The notes under the pieces are model-generated. The model saw only the letters and a list, made by a program, of their open reading frames with translations. It ran no database searches and had not been told where the DNA came from. Positions 42,961 to 53,806 of a DNA stretch of 64,000 bases are shown one piece after another (position 1 is the first letter of the stretch; each line of letters begins with the position of its first letter). A program made the position numbers and the translations under genes. The stretch is from the NCBI GenBank assembly GCA_963585895.1, contig OY757912.1, positions 80,604,154-80,668,153 of the forward strand. The letters run 5' to 3'. The DNA comes from Sepioteuthis lessoniana. Lineage: Eukaryota; Mollusca; Cephalopoda; Myopsida; Loliginidae.

Positions 42961-43900
42961 AACGATCCATTGACATGTCAATGTAACCGCCAGGTCAAGT
43001 GAAGTTCGCTGCCTCACAGGCACAAGGCAGGGATATTCACTTGTGAATAAGTCTCACAGCTGAACTAACAAAGCAAACTTCTCGCCGAATAAGTGGCTTC
43101 ATTATATTGCCAACAAAAAAAAACAAGCCACGTGTTCACATACAAGATTTTCTTTAAACGAAAACCTTTTCCTTTGCTAAGTCATCTCGCTCACATACAC
43201 TTACACTCAAAGAACTTTTCTTTATCCAGTTCAACATTTTATCGTTTTCCTCTTGGATGATAAATTTCCATTTTGTTATTGTCACAGTAAATTTTTTGTT
43301 AACTTTATCGAGACTATGTCGCTTGCATGCTCTTTCTATCTCTCCCTAAGTTGGTTCCCTTACCTCTCACATTTGGTCAGCAGGCAAACGACTGAATTTT
43401 ACCTACTCTCTCTATGATAAAGGCCGAACGAATCATACTACAATATTTTTAACTCCACAACAACTCACTCAACACGTCCGAATATCCACTGATGCTAGCT
43501 ATTTTTTTACTATTGTTATCAATGCTCCTTAACAACAGAAAGTGGTTATTGATCCACTTACAACAAATTTCTTGGCATATCAAAATCTGTCAATCGTTCC
43601 GCTTAATCATGCTCAACTACATCTAATGGCCAATCAGAACAACAGAAATATACGGGAATAACGATTTTTTGAAGAATCCCATTGTTGAATCAATAAAGAT
43701 AAAATGAGTCGTGCCTTAATGATTGTGCAAGAGTGTAACTGCTACACTTTGTGGAGCTACGCAAAAATTAGTTGGCTAATTACCAGTAAAGAAAATGCGT
43801 TTTCGCCAATTCTTGAAAGAGAGCTCTCCGATCAGCTTTTCTCGACGTGGATATTAACTTTCGTTCGCTGACGTACAGAGCTGAATACAGTTGATGCGGC
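42961..43900. other. No gene seen
   Basis: No frame or family recognised. 42660-42720 just upstream shares a block (GAAATGATACAATTT, AAAGAAAGTTCTAG) with 49470-49530. Confidence 0.4.
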
Positions 43901-43904
43901 ACAC

Positions 43905-44190
43905 TTCGGTCGGTCGGGGTGTCAGCAGCACGGATCTGGTCGGGTGTGTCACATCTCTGGACATACCTCGAGCCTCAAGGGGCTGTCCCACTTGGCTTTA
44001 ACTCTCTTCGGAGGGGTGAGGTTCATCGGCTGGCGCCCATTTTTAGAGGAATGCCGACAGGGCCCGAAACATTTTTGTGAATGCTGGGCGCGTCTGGGCT
44101 ACGGCCCTGCGCCCGGACCCACCTTAAAAAAGGCTTGTGCCAAACTCGTTCGGTTGGTGGAACGGCCGACAAATACCGCTGAGAGACATT
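43905..44190 (+). repeat. Free-standing module B relative
   Basis: Full-length Bf copy: TCTGGTCGGGTGTGTC, CTCTTCGGAGGGGTG (TTCG-loop hairpin), TTCATCGGCTGGCGCC, AATGCCGACAGGGCCCG, GGCTACGGCCCTGCGC, and the end GCCGACAAATA. It occurs outside any family S element, so B-type units are mobile by themselves, like SINEs. Confidence 0.7.
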
Positions 44191-44596
44191 CCACAAGGCA
44201 CACTCATCATCTCCAGCCCAGAGTGGCACTTGAGTTAGCCCTACCTCTATCATGATTGTGTCATCCTAACAAACACAAAGAAAGAGACTGTCATAAAAAG
44301 GACATTCTTTCTTTTATTTAACAACTAATTATACGTACTTAGCAAATACGTCACTCATTGGTATAATGTTTACAATTGTCTTCTTTTATTTCTGATCGCT
44401 ATTTCTCTGGGTGTGCTTGACAGAGAGAGATAGCGAGAGACAGACAGACAGAGACAGAGGAGGATCGAGGTTTGCTTTTTCAAAGTGCCCGGGGAAAATT
44501 TACTCACAAGCAGGAATAACACATTGTTATATCCGTATTGAGTTGCTTGGAAAGAGAGGAAAGATATTCAGTTGTTCACTCCTAAAATCGAGTCAT

Positions 44597-45046
44597 ACCA
44601 AAAACTAAAAAAGTGGTACTTGATGCTTCCGTGCTTAACACTCAGCATTATAAGATATGGATCAAGGGTAGTGGAGCAATCAGGGGAAAGGAGTAATGCC
44701 CCCCTTCGAGTCACCCTCGACTAAGGTCGCCAACTTTACTTATATCTGTGATATACTACGTACACAACGAAAGTAAACAAGATAAACGCAATAGTATATG
44801 TAAGAACATTTAACCTTTTATATATATAATATACGTGCCAATAGTATTAAGAAGTAAGAATGCATTAAAAAAGTTGGCGACTGTGGTCGAGGGTGACTCG
44901 AAGACTCTTTCAGTAGCTACTACACCGAGGCGCAGGGAAGGGCGCAACTCCTTTCCTTGGATTCTCCACTTTACGCTTGATACGTACCTTATAGTGATGA
45001 GTGTTAAGCAATGAGGCATCAAGTACAATTTTTTAGTCTTTGACAG
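44597..45046. repeat. Foldback element 1
   Basis: The left arm (about 44597-44735) and right arm (about 44870-45046) are inverted copies: GTACTTGATGC / GCATCAAGTAC, GCTTAACACTCA / GAGTGTTAAGC, TCGAGTCACCCTCGAC / GTCGAGGGTGACTCGA, GTCGCCAACTTT / AAGTTGGCGAC. The right arm has ~45 extra bases. The spacer is ~135 bp. No transposase; a MITE or foldback element. Flanking duplication not identified. Confidence 0.75.
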
Positions 45047-46292
45047 ATAGAAATATGCACATGTACAATGTTCAATGTACAATCAGTATGTGGAAGGTGT
45101 TGGTCGACTAATATACATAAGCGACCCAATATTGTATCGGCCTGAAGAGGCCTTTAACTGCGGGACACTTGACGACGAACAAGATGGGGGCAACTAACTC
45201 GTGCATTAATAGATACATGTGGCCTGGAGCAATATACGTATAACAGAAGGTATTCAAAAATAGGAAAAGCCTTACTTGATGAAAAGTAAAATTTTCCTAG
45301 CTTGCTTGATTTCGTCCGTAATTTCTTCATCTTCAATGTACAGGATCATTTTCTACTTGAAAAGCAACATTGCTTCATTCGGGTTTGAGTCAGATCAGTT
45401 CATAATAAGTAAATGATGTGCCTTGACGTATTAGTGAGAGGCTGTGTCATTGGTAGGAAAGAAAGACAATAGTGTAGTCACCGGACTAGTTTTTATGTCC
45501 GAAGAGTTTGTAGGAAAGTTTAGTGCTTTCAACATTAGACATCTTACCATTCTCATCAAGCAGTTAATCCTCCCCGATGAAAACATCAGTTTCGGATATG
45601 TTATTTCCTTCTCGCCCCAAGAGATCAACCCGAGGAATGTACAAAATAATGAAAATTTTGTATCACCATGAATTTGTAGTCATGTTTCTGTGAAATTTTT
45701 TTTTTCTTTTTGGTCAGGAAGATATTGGAATTTTGTAAATTCGGCAGTGAATAACTGTTCTAATGTCATTGGCTTATTTCGAAGTTGAACTGTTCCTGTC
45801 CCTGCCCCCGCCCCGCCCCCTGCAGGTATAAAATTGATCGCCTGTGGCAATCTGGCCCCTTTTTTTTCTCTTGCGCTCTTTTGCTTCCTCTTTCCTTTTG
45901 CCTTCAAACAGTTTAGGTCTTAGCCAGTGGCTGCTAGATTTCCCAGGTAAGGCTATTTTGCAATGAAAGAATTCGACCATTCAGCGGACGCAAAGTAAGT
46001 CGTCTCGCCGGGTCATTATTCTAGTTATGCCACTTGAAGACCTTAAAGAATAAAAGAAAAGTTTTTTAAAAGTCGTGGAGAAAACCGAATGAGGTTTTTC
46101 TCCATGCCAAAAAGTAACGAACGTATTGGTATCGCGTGCTTGCTCTGAGAGAGCGTAAGCATCTTTCGACGTTGTTAAACTGAAGAAATCAAAAGGAAAT
46201 CCAAGAAGAAGATATGAAAACCTGCTTGGACCCGTCTACCAAACTATTTGAGAAAGTCTGCAAAAAAGAAGGAAATATTCAACTGAAAACAG
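45047..46292. other. No supported gene
   Basis: A 75-codon frame at 45444-45671 and its antisense are open, but neither resembles a known family. A pyrimidine-rich run lies at 45855-45905. Confidence 0.4.
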
Positions 46293-46727
46293 TGTAGCAG
46301 CCACAGATCTATTTCCTTTCGCGAATCAATGCCCCTGTTAAGAGAGTCGGTCACTCACTGACCAATCAACTGGCAGAGCGCATTGATTCCTTCTCCCTCT
46401 CAGGAACTATTTTTCTGGTCCCTTTTCTGTAGAACGGAAAACGGCAGAGAGAGTCTGGAGCTAGCAGAAGAAACATATCTCTCTCACATGACTGCATTGA
46501 TTCCACTTGGAACACTTCGCTCACTGCTAGCTTTAAACACGCTTCCTACGAACCAAGGACCAGCATACTGACCAGCGACGCAAAGAGACACTTTCTCACT
46601 CTCTCTCCTTCACGCCTGCTACTAATAAACCTTACTTTGTTGTGTTGTTAAAAGAAGTTTTGTTATTCATTTGTGTTGCCTAAAATATATAGTGTTAGGG
46701 AAATTAACAATTTCCCGAAACGCTATA
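46293..46727 (+). repeat. Solo LTR, family T, copy 3
   Basis: Begins TGTAGCAGCCACAG and ends AACGCTATA, with a perfect 4-bp duplication ACAG (46289-46292 and 46728-46731). It has CGCGAATCAATGCCCC, two copies of CATTGATTCC, CTAATAAACC and GTTGTGTTGTTAAAAGAAGT like the other family T copies. It is more compact than copy 1. Confidence 0.75.
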
Positions 46728-47013
46728 ACAGTGTTTACTCGGCGAATTAGCAGACTTTCTGTAGGCCCAAAAAGAAGGGACCCAAAAAGAAAAAGAACAT
46801 TTGAAAAGAAAAGAGAAAAGGAACTTTCGAATTCCCAATGAAGGTATTTACTTTAAAAAATTTACATCTTTTTTTTCTTTTTTTATTGGGAAGAAGTGGC
46901 CTTAGAGGTGACCGTGTCCTCTGTAAAGAGTACGGATGTAACTTACCAGACACGTTCAGGTTAATTGGCCGCGCAATTATCATGACTAGTTTATTTGGCT
47001 TGCGTGCAATGTG

Positions 47014-47175
47014 GACCGTTGGCTCGATGGTAGAGTTTCGGGTCTGCATTTTGTGGTCACTGGTTCGATCTCCAGTGCGGGAGAACACGGTATACACTGC
47101 TTATGAGACCTAATAAGGTCGAAACAGCTGTCCAGTGTTTCCATATGTCGGATTTTCTTGTCATGGTAATTCAAT
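47014..47175 (+). repeat. tRNA-like SINE, second type
   Basis: GTTGGCTCGATGGTAGAGTT fits a tRNA A-box and GGTTCGATCTCC a B-box, 45 bases apart. They are followed by ~80 bases ending GTCATGGTAATTCAATACAC. It lacks a proper acceptor stem, so it is a SINE or tRNA pseudogene, not a tRNA gene. Only one copy is seen here. Confidence 0.5.
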
Positions 47176-47324
47176 ACACGATAATAAAAAAATTATAAAA
47201 TTACTTTAACAAGTTGACGTTTCAACGAAGAGTAAGTCATGGTAAAATTCCAATCACTTTTCCGTAATTTTCCTTATATTCACATTCTTTGTATCATTTC
47301 GTTGCAAATTTTTATATTTTGTTT

Positions 47325-47460
47325 TGTATTCTAAAAGAGTTGAGTCTATAACTCAACCTGCATATGGAAACATATGCAATTCGCTGGTATTAACTTTTAT
47401 GTGTAATGGTTTATTTCTCTGGAAATAAATTACTTTTTATGGGAAAACTGTTGCTTTGTT
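47325..47460 (-). repeat. Dispersed repeat R, copy 2
   Basis: Reverse-orientation match to 18225-18350. Confidence 0.55.
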
Positions 47461-48229
47461 GTTAGAAATATAGTCGTCATTTTTTTACTAGTAAATATTA
47501 ATACTAGCATTCCCCTTTCCTTTCGCTATACTTTTTTTTTATTATCTTTCTTTCTTTCTTTCTTACACTTCCAGACTTGGTTCACTGCTCAGTCAGTCTC
47601 ACCTATTATAACTTAGATGTAAACACTTTAAACTTACTTTTTAAACACGTGGTAATTGAGGGAAAATTGTATGCAAAAAAAGGACTAACCTACATAAACC
47701 CTTTTGCTGATCTTGCGTATGTTGGCCTTATCAATTAATCCCCCATACTTTTTGTTAGCAAGTACTGATATTTCCTATTTTCTGAGAGGGAATTGTCCTT
47801 CAAAAAATATATATTTTGAACCATGTTGTGAGAGAAAATTAGTCGGTACAAGGGTTTTTTTTTACTCACGGTTATCAGAATTGGCAATATGATGTCGATA
47901 CCTTCTTCTCGTTACGCGTGCGTTGTAATTCTTTTTTTCACTTTTTTTCACGTCTTCAACTGGGAAGTTTTTCTTAAAGGTTCTAGGCGATATAGTAGTC
48001 TCTTAGAGCGTTCGGTTTTTCACCGCTGCCAACATGAAGTGATATGTGTTAGCAATAATAGGTAATAGCAGAGCCGAGGACGGAGCGTGTTGAGAGCAAG
48101 TTTATCTGGTAGATGTAGTAGCTGGTATTGTTACATCCGGTATATCAGCGTGCATAAAGGTGAATGTTTTTGTGCTGAACACCTTTCTTTCTTTCTTTCT
48201 TTCTTTCTAACGTTTTATTAATTTTACGT

Positions 48230-48279
<50 letters not shown>

Positions 48280-49469
48280 TCCATGAAAGGTGACGTTTTT
48301 TCTCATTTACAAATGTTATCGAAATTTTTCGGGTCGTTACCAAAATCCGACTTTAAATCAAATTGAAAAAACCGTAAGCTACTGGACATAAAGGTCCCAA
48401 TGCTAAAAATAAATAAGTCGGAGCCAAAAAACAAACGAGGCACTTATTCCACTAGTTACAAATGCTTTATTCTATAAAGTGGACAAAAACAGACTGGAAC
48501 AAGGGCCTACATAATAGTCCTTATGCGGAAAATTATTCATTAACAAAACATAAAACAAAGGTATTATTTAAAATAGTATCAAAAATTACATTTCTCTTAC
48601 TTCCTTGTTAGTAGCTGAAACCAGGTCCCCTTTCTTTTTCTTTCCTACTAAGAGAACTAGGAGAAAGCTAAAAATGTCTTAGTTCATATTGTCTGCGGGG
48701 AAAGTTTGTAACTTGGTCGGAGACTTCTTTTTCTCTAGTTTCTTTACTCTTTTCTTTTTTTTTTCTTTCGTTGTTGTTCGTGGGAAAAGATTATACTTTA
48801 ATCGGAAACTTTTTTTTTCTTAAGTTTCTTAACTCTTTCTTTTTTCTATTTTTTCCTTGTTCTTTCTCTCTTCTTTCTTTCAGTTCAGAATCTACAGGTC
48901 CTTTAGATCTGAATTATTCCGGTTTGTTTTTCCGAGAGATAGCTAATAAACAACTTGGTGACTTCTAGACAGCACGTTTCAGAGATTTACCCGTCTATCT
49001 CCTTGACCATTAAAGTGAGCTTCTTCTCAAAAATCTTCAGGCCTGCACCTATCAGAAACTACCTGTCTCAATTAAGCCATTGAAAAAAAACAAACAAAAA
49101 AAACTTCTGCTTCGAGCTATTTCCGGTACATCCTCACCCTACAGGGTATTATCGAGAAAAGAGACCGAAATTTTACTTCCTTCTGGCACTTCCAAAGAAG
49201 AACCCTTGACTCTTCCCCCACCACAATAGCAGCAACAAGCCCAAAACGTTTCGACCAATCCGATGCCAATAAGAACAGACCTGTCCCTTTCTGCTACACT
49301 CCAGGTTGGTGAACCAAAAAGAAACCTTTACAATCCGCTTGTCCTTCTCCAAAATTTTTTTTACAATGCTTTACTATCAATGTTTTTCACTGCCACAACT
49401 GGTAAATATTTCACTCTAACAGCTCGCGAGTTACTTCTTCTAATGCAGAAATAAACACATGATACATAA
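47461..49469. other. AT/CT-rich DNA, no gene
   Basis: Contains microsatellites listed separately and many pyrimidine runs. Apparent frames are low complexity. Confidence 0.5.
48183..48279 (+). repeat. (TTTC)n, (CT)n and (CA)n microsatellites
   Basis: (TTTC)n at 48183-48208, (CT)n at 48233-48268, then (CA)n to about 48279. Confidence 0.95.
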
Positions 49470-49849
49470 AGGAAATGATGCAATTTACCCACGCCAAAGA
49501 AGGTTCTAGAAAAACGGATCTATTTTCGTGTCATTTTTAACATAGAAAACGTATGTGTTCTAGGAAAATCAGAATGTGGAAAACCCCAACTTAAAAAATA
49601 AAACTCTCGACCACCTTTTTTGACTAATTGGGTGTACCAAAAAATACGCGCTCACCTTCCGCGTAAGGAATTTGCGGAACTAACGCGCCTTAAGTGGTAT
49701 AAGGGTTAGCAAGCTAGACTAGCACACCTTTACGAGTGAATTCGAGTCGCCCTCATTCATACGGCTTTGTGTCACATCTAAGCAAAAAGCTTAGTAAATT
49801 GCTACTTGTCCCTACAGGCAAGAAGAATACAACGGTATATGTTGACCGC

Positions 49850-50115
49850 CCCAACAACAGGCAAGTGTGGCACAAGGCCTTTTAAAGGTGGATCCGGGTG
49901 CAGGGCCGTAGCCCAGCATTCCCCAAAATGCTTCGAGCCTCGTTAGAATTCCCCTAAAAAGGGTCGCCTCAGGCGCCAGGCGATAAAACTAATCCCTCTA
50001 AGGAGGGTTAAAGCCTGGGGGAACGGCCCCCTGAGGCTCGAGGTGTGTCCAGAAGACGGGACACACCCGACCAGATCCGCGCCGTTGATACCACGGCCGG
50101 CCGAAGTGTGACTCA
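49850..50115 (-). repeat. Free-standing module B relative, minus strand
   Basis: On the minus strand: GATCTGGTCGGGTGTGTC, CTCGAGCCTCAGGGGGCC, GTTCCCCCAGGCTTTAACCC, TTTATCGCCTGGCGCCTGAG, GGCTACGGCCCTGCACCCGG. It matches 43905-44190 and module B in the same order. No family S sequence surrounds it. Confidence 0.7.
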
Positions 50116-50538
50116 TCTACTGGAATCAGTTGATTGAACTGTCTCGAAATCTCACGGCAGTCCCCCCACCCCACCCCGTTTGACCGCTGGACGACTGGTA
50201 TCAAAATACGACTGTCAAACGATAACCATCCAACGCTACGCGGCTGCTGATAATTCATTGCAACACGCATAGACTTAAGACGCGAAGGATTTCCTTTTTG
50301 TTTTCAGGTCTATCGAATAAAACTTATGTTTTGTGGTCATTTTATTAACATTAATCATTTTATAAACATTAGTCCACTACACATGACTAATGTCTGAGAA
50401 ATATATTTATTCTCCTTCCCAGCAGGAACTTACTAAATTTAAATGTTAGATTTTTGAAATAGAAAGTGAAAAAGTGTTTCTTTTCCTGTCTATGATGAAA
50501 TAATGAATAAAGCAGTATAACATACTTTATGTACCATT

Positions 50539-51065
50539 TGTGGCGATTTAGGAATTACCAAAGAACTCCCAACCGGATGTAGACTCGTCGGCTGCCTGAT
50601 ACAAAATGTATAAATGCGTCGCCACGCATAAGGCTCCACGCATCCATCCGGTTAAAATCAGAAAAAAGAAAAATAATAAAATGTAAAGTAGCCAATGAGA
50701 AGCGGTCGCGCCAAAATTAGAAGGATTTTGGCGTGGCGAATTTGGAGCCGGTGAAAAGAGATAAATACTCAGGTTTTCTGTGAACCTCCCTCTTTTCGGG
50801 TAGTGACGTCGAACCGACAACACCGTTTTTACTATCTGGTGTTTTGGGCACCACGCTATGTCTTTAGACGTAGCGTTGGTTAGTCCATTCACCAGGTAAA
50901 TAAAGGAAAGTCTGAAAGAAAAGTTTTTCGTCTCCTATCTGTTCTTATCTTCCCTTTTTATATTTCTTATGGACCTTCTTTGGGCAAGGCATTGCACCGG
51001 CCAAGTCAACGTGGGGTAAAGCAAAATAACCAAAAATATGGAGTCAGACATCTTACGGCAACACA
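50539..51065 (+). repeat. LTR-like repeat with promoter part
   Basis: Starts TGTGGCGATT after CATT. It contains a possible TATA (GATAAATACTC near 50762), an AATAAAGG signal near 50900, then the block shared with 1-137 (GTCTCCTATCTG, AACGTGGGGTAAAG). If the end is GGCAACACA (51065) the termini are inverted (TGTG/CACA). An alternative end at 50989 would give a CATT duplication. Boundaries unresolved. Confidence 0.45.
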
Positions 51066-51481
51066 GCCTTGCCCTTAGCAACTGACTTTCATAAAAATTT
51101 TAAACCCCACACATTTAAACAGAAATTTAGGAGTAAAAAAAATTCTTCTATCCCCTCCCACTCTTCTATCCCCTCCCACTCTTATGTGTCTATTCTAGTT
51201 TTTTTTATCTAAAAGATCTGATGAAGTCCGGTTAATTTTTTTTTCGTGTTTTTGGAAATTTCAAAAATGCGTAACAGGATGGAAATAAATTTATAATCCT
51301 TTGTGATTGGTTTCGTTGGGTTTTTTTTAAGGAAATTATTGCTCTGTATTATTGGTACAATGAGCTCTTTACCAGGAAAATTTAAACATTCATTCATGAA
51401 TAATTTCTTGTCCTGATGGAATTACTCCCAACTCCGGTTTAACTGGACTAAGTATACTCATATATATATATATATATATTT

Positions 51482-51790
51482 GCATTGCCACAGGGACTGA
51501 GTACGTATTTACTCAGCCCCTCTGCCACAAGCAGAATGCAACATGAGCTCAATTATTAAGTGGACTAAAGCTGGTTTGAAGTTAGAGTTTTCCTTCTTCT
51601 AGACTGGTTGCCTAATCAATGTGAAAGAATCAGGTATACTCTACTATTTACCCACATTTGTAGAAAGAACAGATGGATTCATACTTTTCCTAAGGCATTA
51701 GCATGAAAGTAAAAAGAAAACAGCTTCATCTAGGATTTCGACTTTGGTAGCTATCTTGGTACCATAGTATTATATATGTGCACCTCCCCA
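51482..51790 (-). repeat. SINE C, diverged
   Basis: Minus-strand order as in other C copies: a degenerate tRNA head near 51770, TAATGCCTTAGGAAAAGTAT, ACCCACATTTGT-type body and TCTAGAAGAAGGAAAACTCT. It is much more diverged than the copies at 34.6 and 41.7 kb, hence older. Confidence 0.6.
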
Positions 51791-51847
51791 CAAACACATA
51801 GACAATCAACATATAGAAATTTAAGAATGAATTAATTTTTAAAAGGA

Positions 51848-52066
51848 GTAGTCCCCGTGGTGTAATAGCTAATGCTATGAACTGTAAGCGAGATTGAACT
51901 CCACTTATGTTATTACATTTACTTTAAGACTAATACCCTTGGGAAAGGTATGAAGTCCCTTATCCCCCACCAGCTATGAGTTAAATAATACCACTACTGT
52001 CCTTTTATAAGGATGGCTTTGGCATTAAATAACCCACAAAGATTGATATGCTATTAAACAAAGAAA
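51848..52066 (+). repeat. SINE D, tRNA head with LINE tail
   Basis: The head GTCCCCGTGGTGTAATAGCT and the body ACTAATACCCTTGGGAAAGG match SINE C. The end (TTGGCATTAAATAACCCACA, AGATTGATATGCTATTAAAC) is the tail of the I/Jockey-group LINE instead of the C tail. It is a chimeric SINE. Confidence 0.75.
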
Positions 52067-52129
52067 CTAAATCAAACTTTATTTCTAATGTTTTCCAAAC
52101 TCTTTCTGTATTCTTTTAACCTGTAATTG

Positions 52130-52161
<32 letters not shown>

Positions 52162-52403
52162 GATAAAAAAATTGTAATGCTCCATTGTATATAGGTTCGA
52201 ATATGCCACATTAAACAGATTTGAAGTCTTCTTTAATTCACATGTTGTTCGAAATTTGATTGTAACTAAAAATCTCAAATCCTATGAAACCGGGAAACCA
52301 ACATGCAACAAAATTGGTGATCGCCCCCCAGTGATGTAACAAAGGATATTTAACATGGTTTCAGAAACAAACATACAGTATTAAGAAATAAAATAAAACA
52401 TAC

Positions 52404-52750
52404 GGTGAAAAAATTGAATCATATTTTATTATTGCTACAACTTTTAATGAAACTTCAATGACTTAGACACCCATAGGAAGTGATTATTTTCCTTGATCAT
52501 TGTTGTCAAAGCTCCCTTAGTTGTAGTGAAAAGTCATTATTCTCTAAAAAGAAATTTCTTAAAAAAATTTCCTATTTTTTGACATTTCTGAGAATTTTCT
52601 TTTGAGAAAATTATGACTTTATACTACAACTAAGGAAATTTTAACAATAATAATCAAGGAAAATAATCACTTCCTATGTGTGTCGAAAGTATTGACGTTT
52701 CATTAGAATTTGTAGCAATAATAAGAAAATGTTTCAGTTTTTTTGGTGTC
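52404..52750. repeat. Foldback element 2
   Basis: Inverted arms of about 150 bp: TTATTATTGCTACAA / TTGTAGCAATAATAA, ATAGGAAGTGATTATTTTCC / GGAAAATAATCACTTCCTAT, CCTTAGTTGTAGT / ACTACAACTAAGG. The centre near 52575 pairs imperfectly (AATTTC, TGACATTTCTGAGAATT). No ORF. A MITE or foldback; flanking duplication unclear. Confidence 0.8.
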
Positions 52751-53063
52751 TGTTTTTGTTCTTTTTCTTGCCCAGTACTATATATTTTTATGTAGTGACA
52801 TATACTTTTTTATATACTTATTTTAAACAAAATTGGCATGGATCATTAAATTGTCAGTTGATGTTATGTAACATTCCCAATTCAGATGATAATAGTATTT
52901 GTAGGTGTAATGCTCGTTTATATCACAAAGCAGTGTGAGTTGACATTGGGTTCTAATTGTTAAAAATATTTAGAACTTGTTCATAGCCAAAGAATTTTTA
53001 TTGCAGGTTAGGTTTTTACTTTATAATTGAGACCTCAAGTATCAAAAGGTTTTTTTTTACGGT

Positions 53064-53090
53064 GAGAGAGAGAGAGAGAGAGAGAGAGAG
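53064..53090 (+). repeat. (GA)n microsatellite
   Basis: Uninterrupted GA dinucleotide run. Other short ones lie at 27860-27880 (GA), 57377-57394 (CT) and 61504-61526 (AAAG). Confidence 0.95.
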
Positions 53091-53234
53091 TGTCACAAAT
53101 TTTAATCCATTTCATGTCATCTCTCAAGCTCTTTTCAGTTTTCATGGGCATGTCTTTCAAGTACTTGATGTGCAACTAAGTAGATCATCTCAGACAACTT
53201 GCCAAATTTGAGATTGACTCTATTCATCTCCATA

Positions 53235-53388
53235 CTTATAGCCTGGACTCCATGGATAAAAGGGTTCATACCTTTCTCAAGGGTATTAGTTCAAAAGTGA
53301 ATGTAATAACAGTACTGGAGTTCAAATTTGCTTACTATGATGTTACAGTCCAAAATGTTAAACATTATGCCATGGGAAATCCCCCTGT
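53235..53388 (-). repeat. Diverged tRNA-SINE C/D fragment
   Basis: On the minus strand it reads CCATGGCATAATGTTTAAC, GAACTCCAGTACTGTTATTA and ACTAATACCCTTGAGAAAGG, the head and body of the SINE C/D group. The tail is missing or unrecognised. Confidence 0.55.
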
Positions 53389-53399
53389 TTATTATGAAC

Positions 53400-53795
53400 A
53401 TTAACTAACATTTTAAAATCTTTAAAATTAAAACAATGATTTGTTACAAAATTGCATTTCACTAACATGTTTGTGAAATCTCTGTGTTCATAAATTCATT
53501 TTTTTTATTGATCTTGAAGTCTCACCAATATAGTTTTCATAACAGCCTGCACATGCAATTGAATATACACCAGCTTCAGACTTGATATGATTCTTGTTCT
53601 TATTATTGATTATTTTCCTGATTGTTTTAGAAGAATATATAACTGTTTGGATATCAAGATTGTTTAGACTTTTTTTATGATGTGTAGTTGAATTATTTAG
53701 GTAAAATAATAAATCTACATGATAGATTATTTTTGGAAAAACTGTTATTGGGAATATTTTGAAAACTTTTTTATTTGTGAATTTTAAAAGCATAT
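53400..53795 (-). pseudogene. Penelope-like element fragment (GIY-YIG endonuclease)
   Basis: The minus frame 53488-53793 contains NHIKSEAGVYSIACAGCYEN and YIGETSRSIKK. That is a GIY-YIG endonuclease start as found at the C-terminus of Penelope-like retroelements. The next frame (to about 53400) continues THRDFTNMLVKCNFVTNHCF, the expected following helix region, after a stop/frameshift near 53487. The upstream part (SKTIRKIINNKNK) is the linker after RT. RT itself is not seen; E2 starts directly next to it (53807). Confidence 0.7.
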
Positions 53796-53806
53796 AAAAG
53801 ATTTGG

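Noticed and set aside
45444-45980. Candidate small genes on both strands
   Set aside because: No recognisable motif, start context or splice signals; antisense frames are equally open.
47014-47090. Functional tRNA gene
   Set aside because: A and B boxes are present but no acceptor stem or sound anticodon stem can be drawn; it fits a SINE or tRNA pseudogene better.
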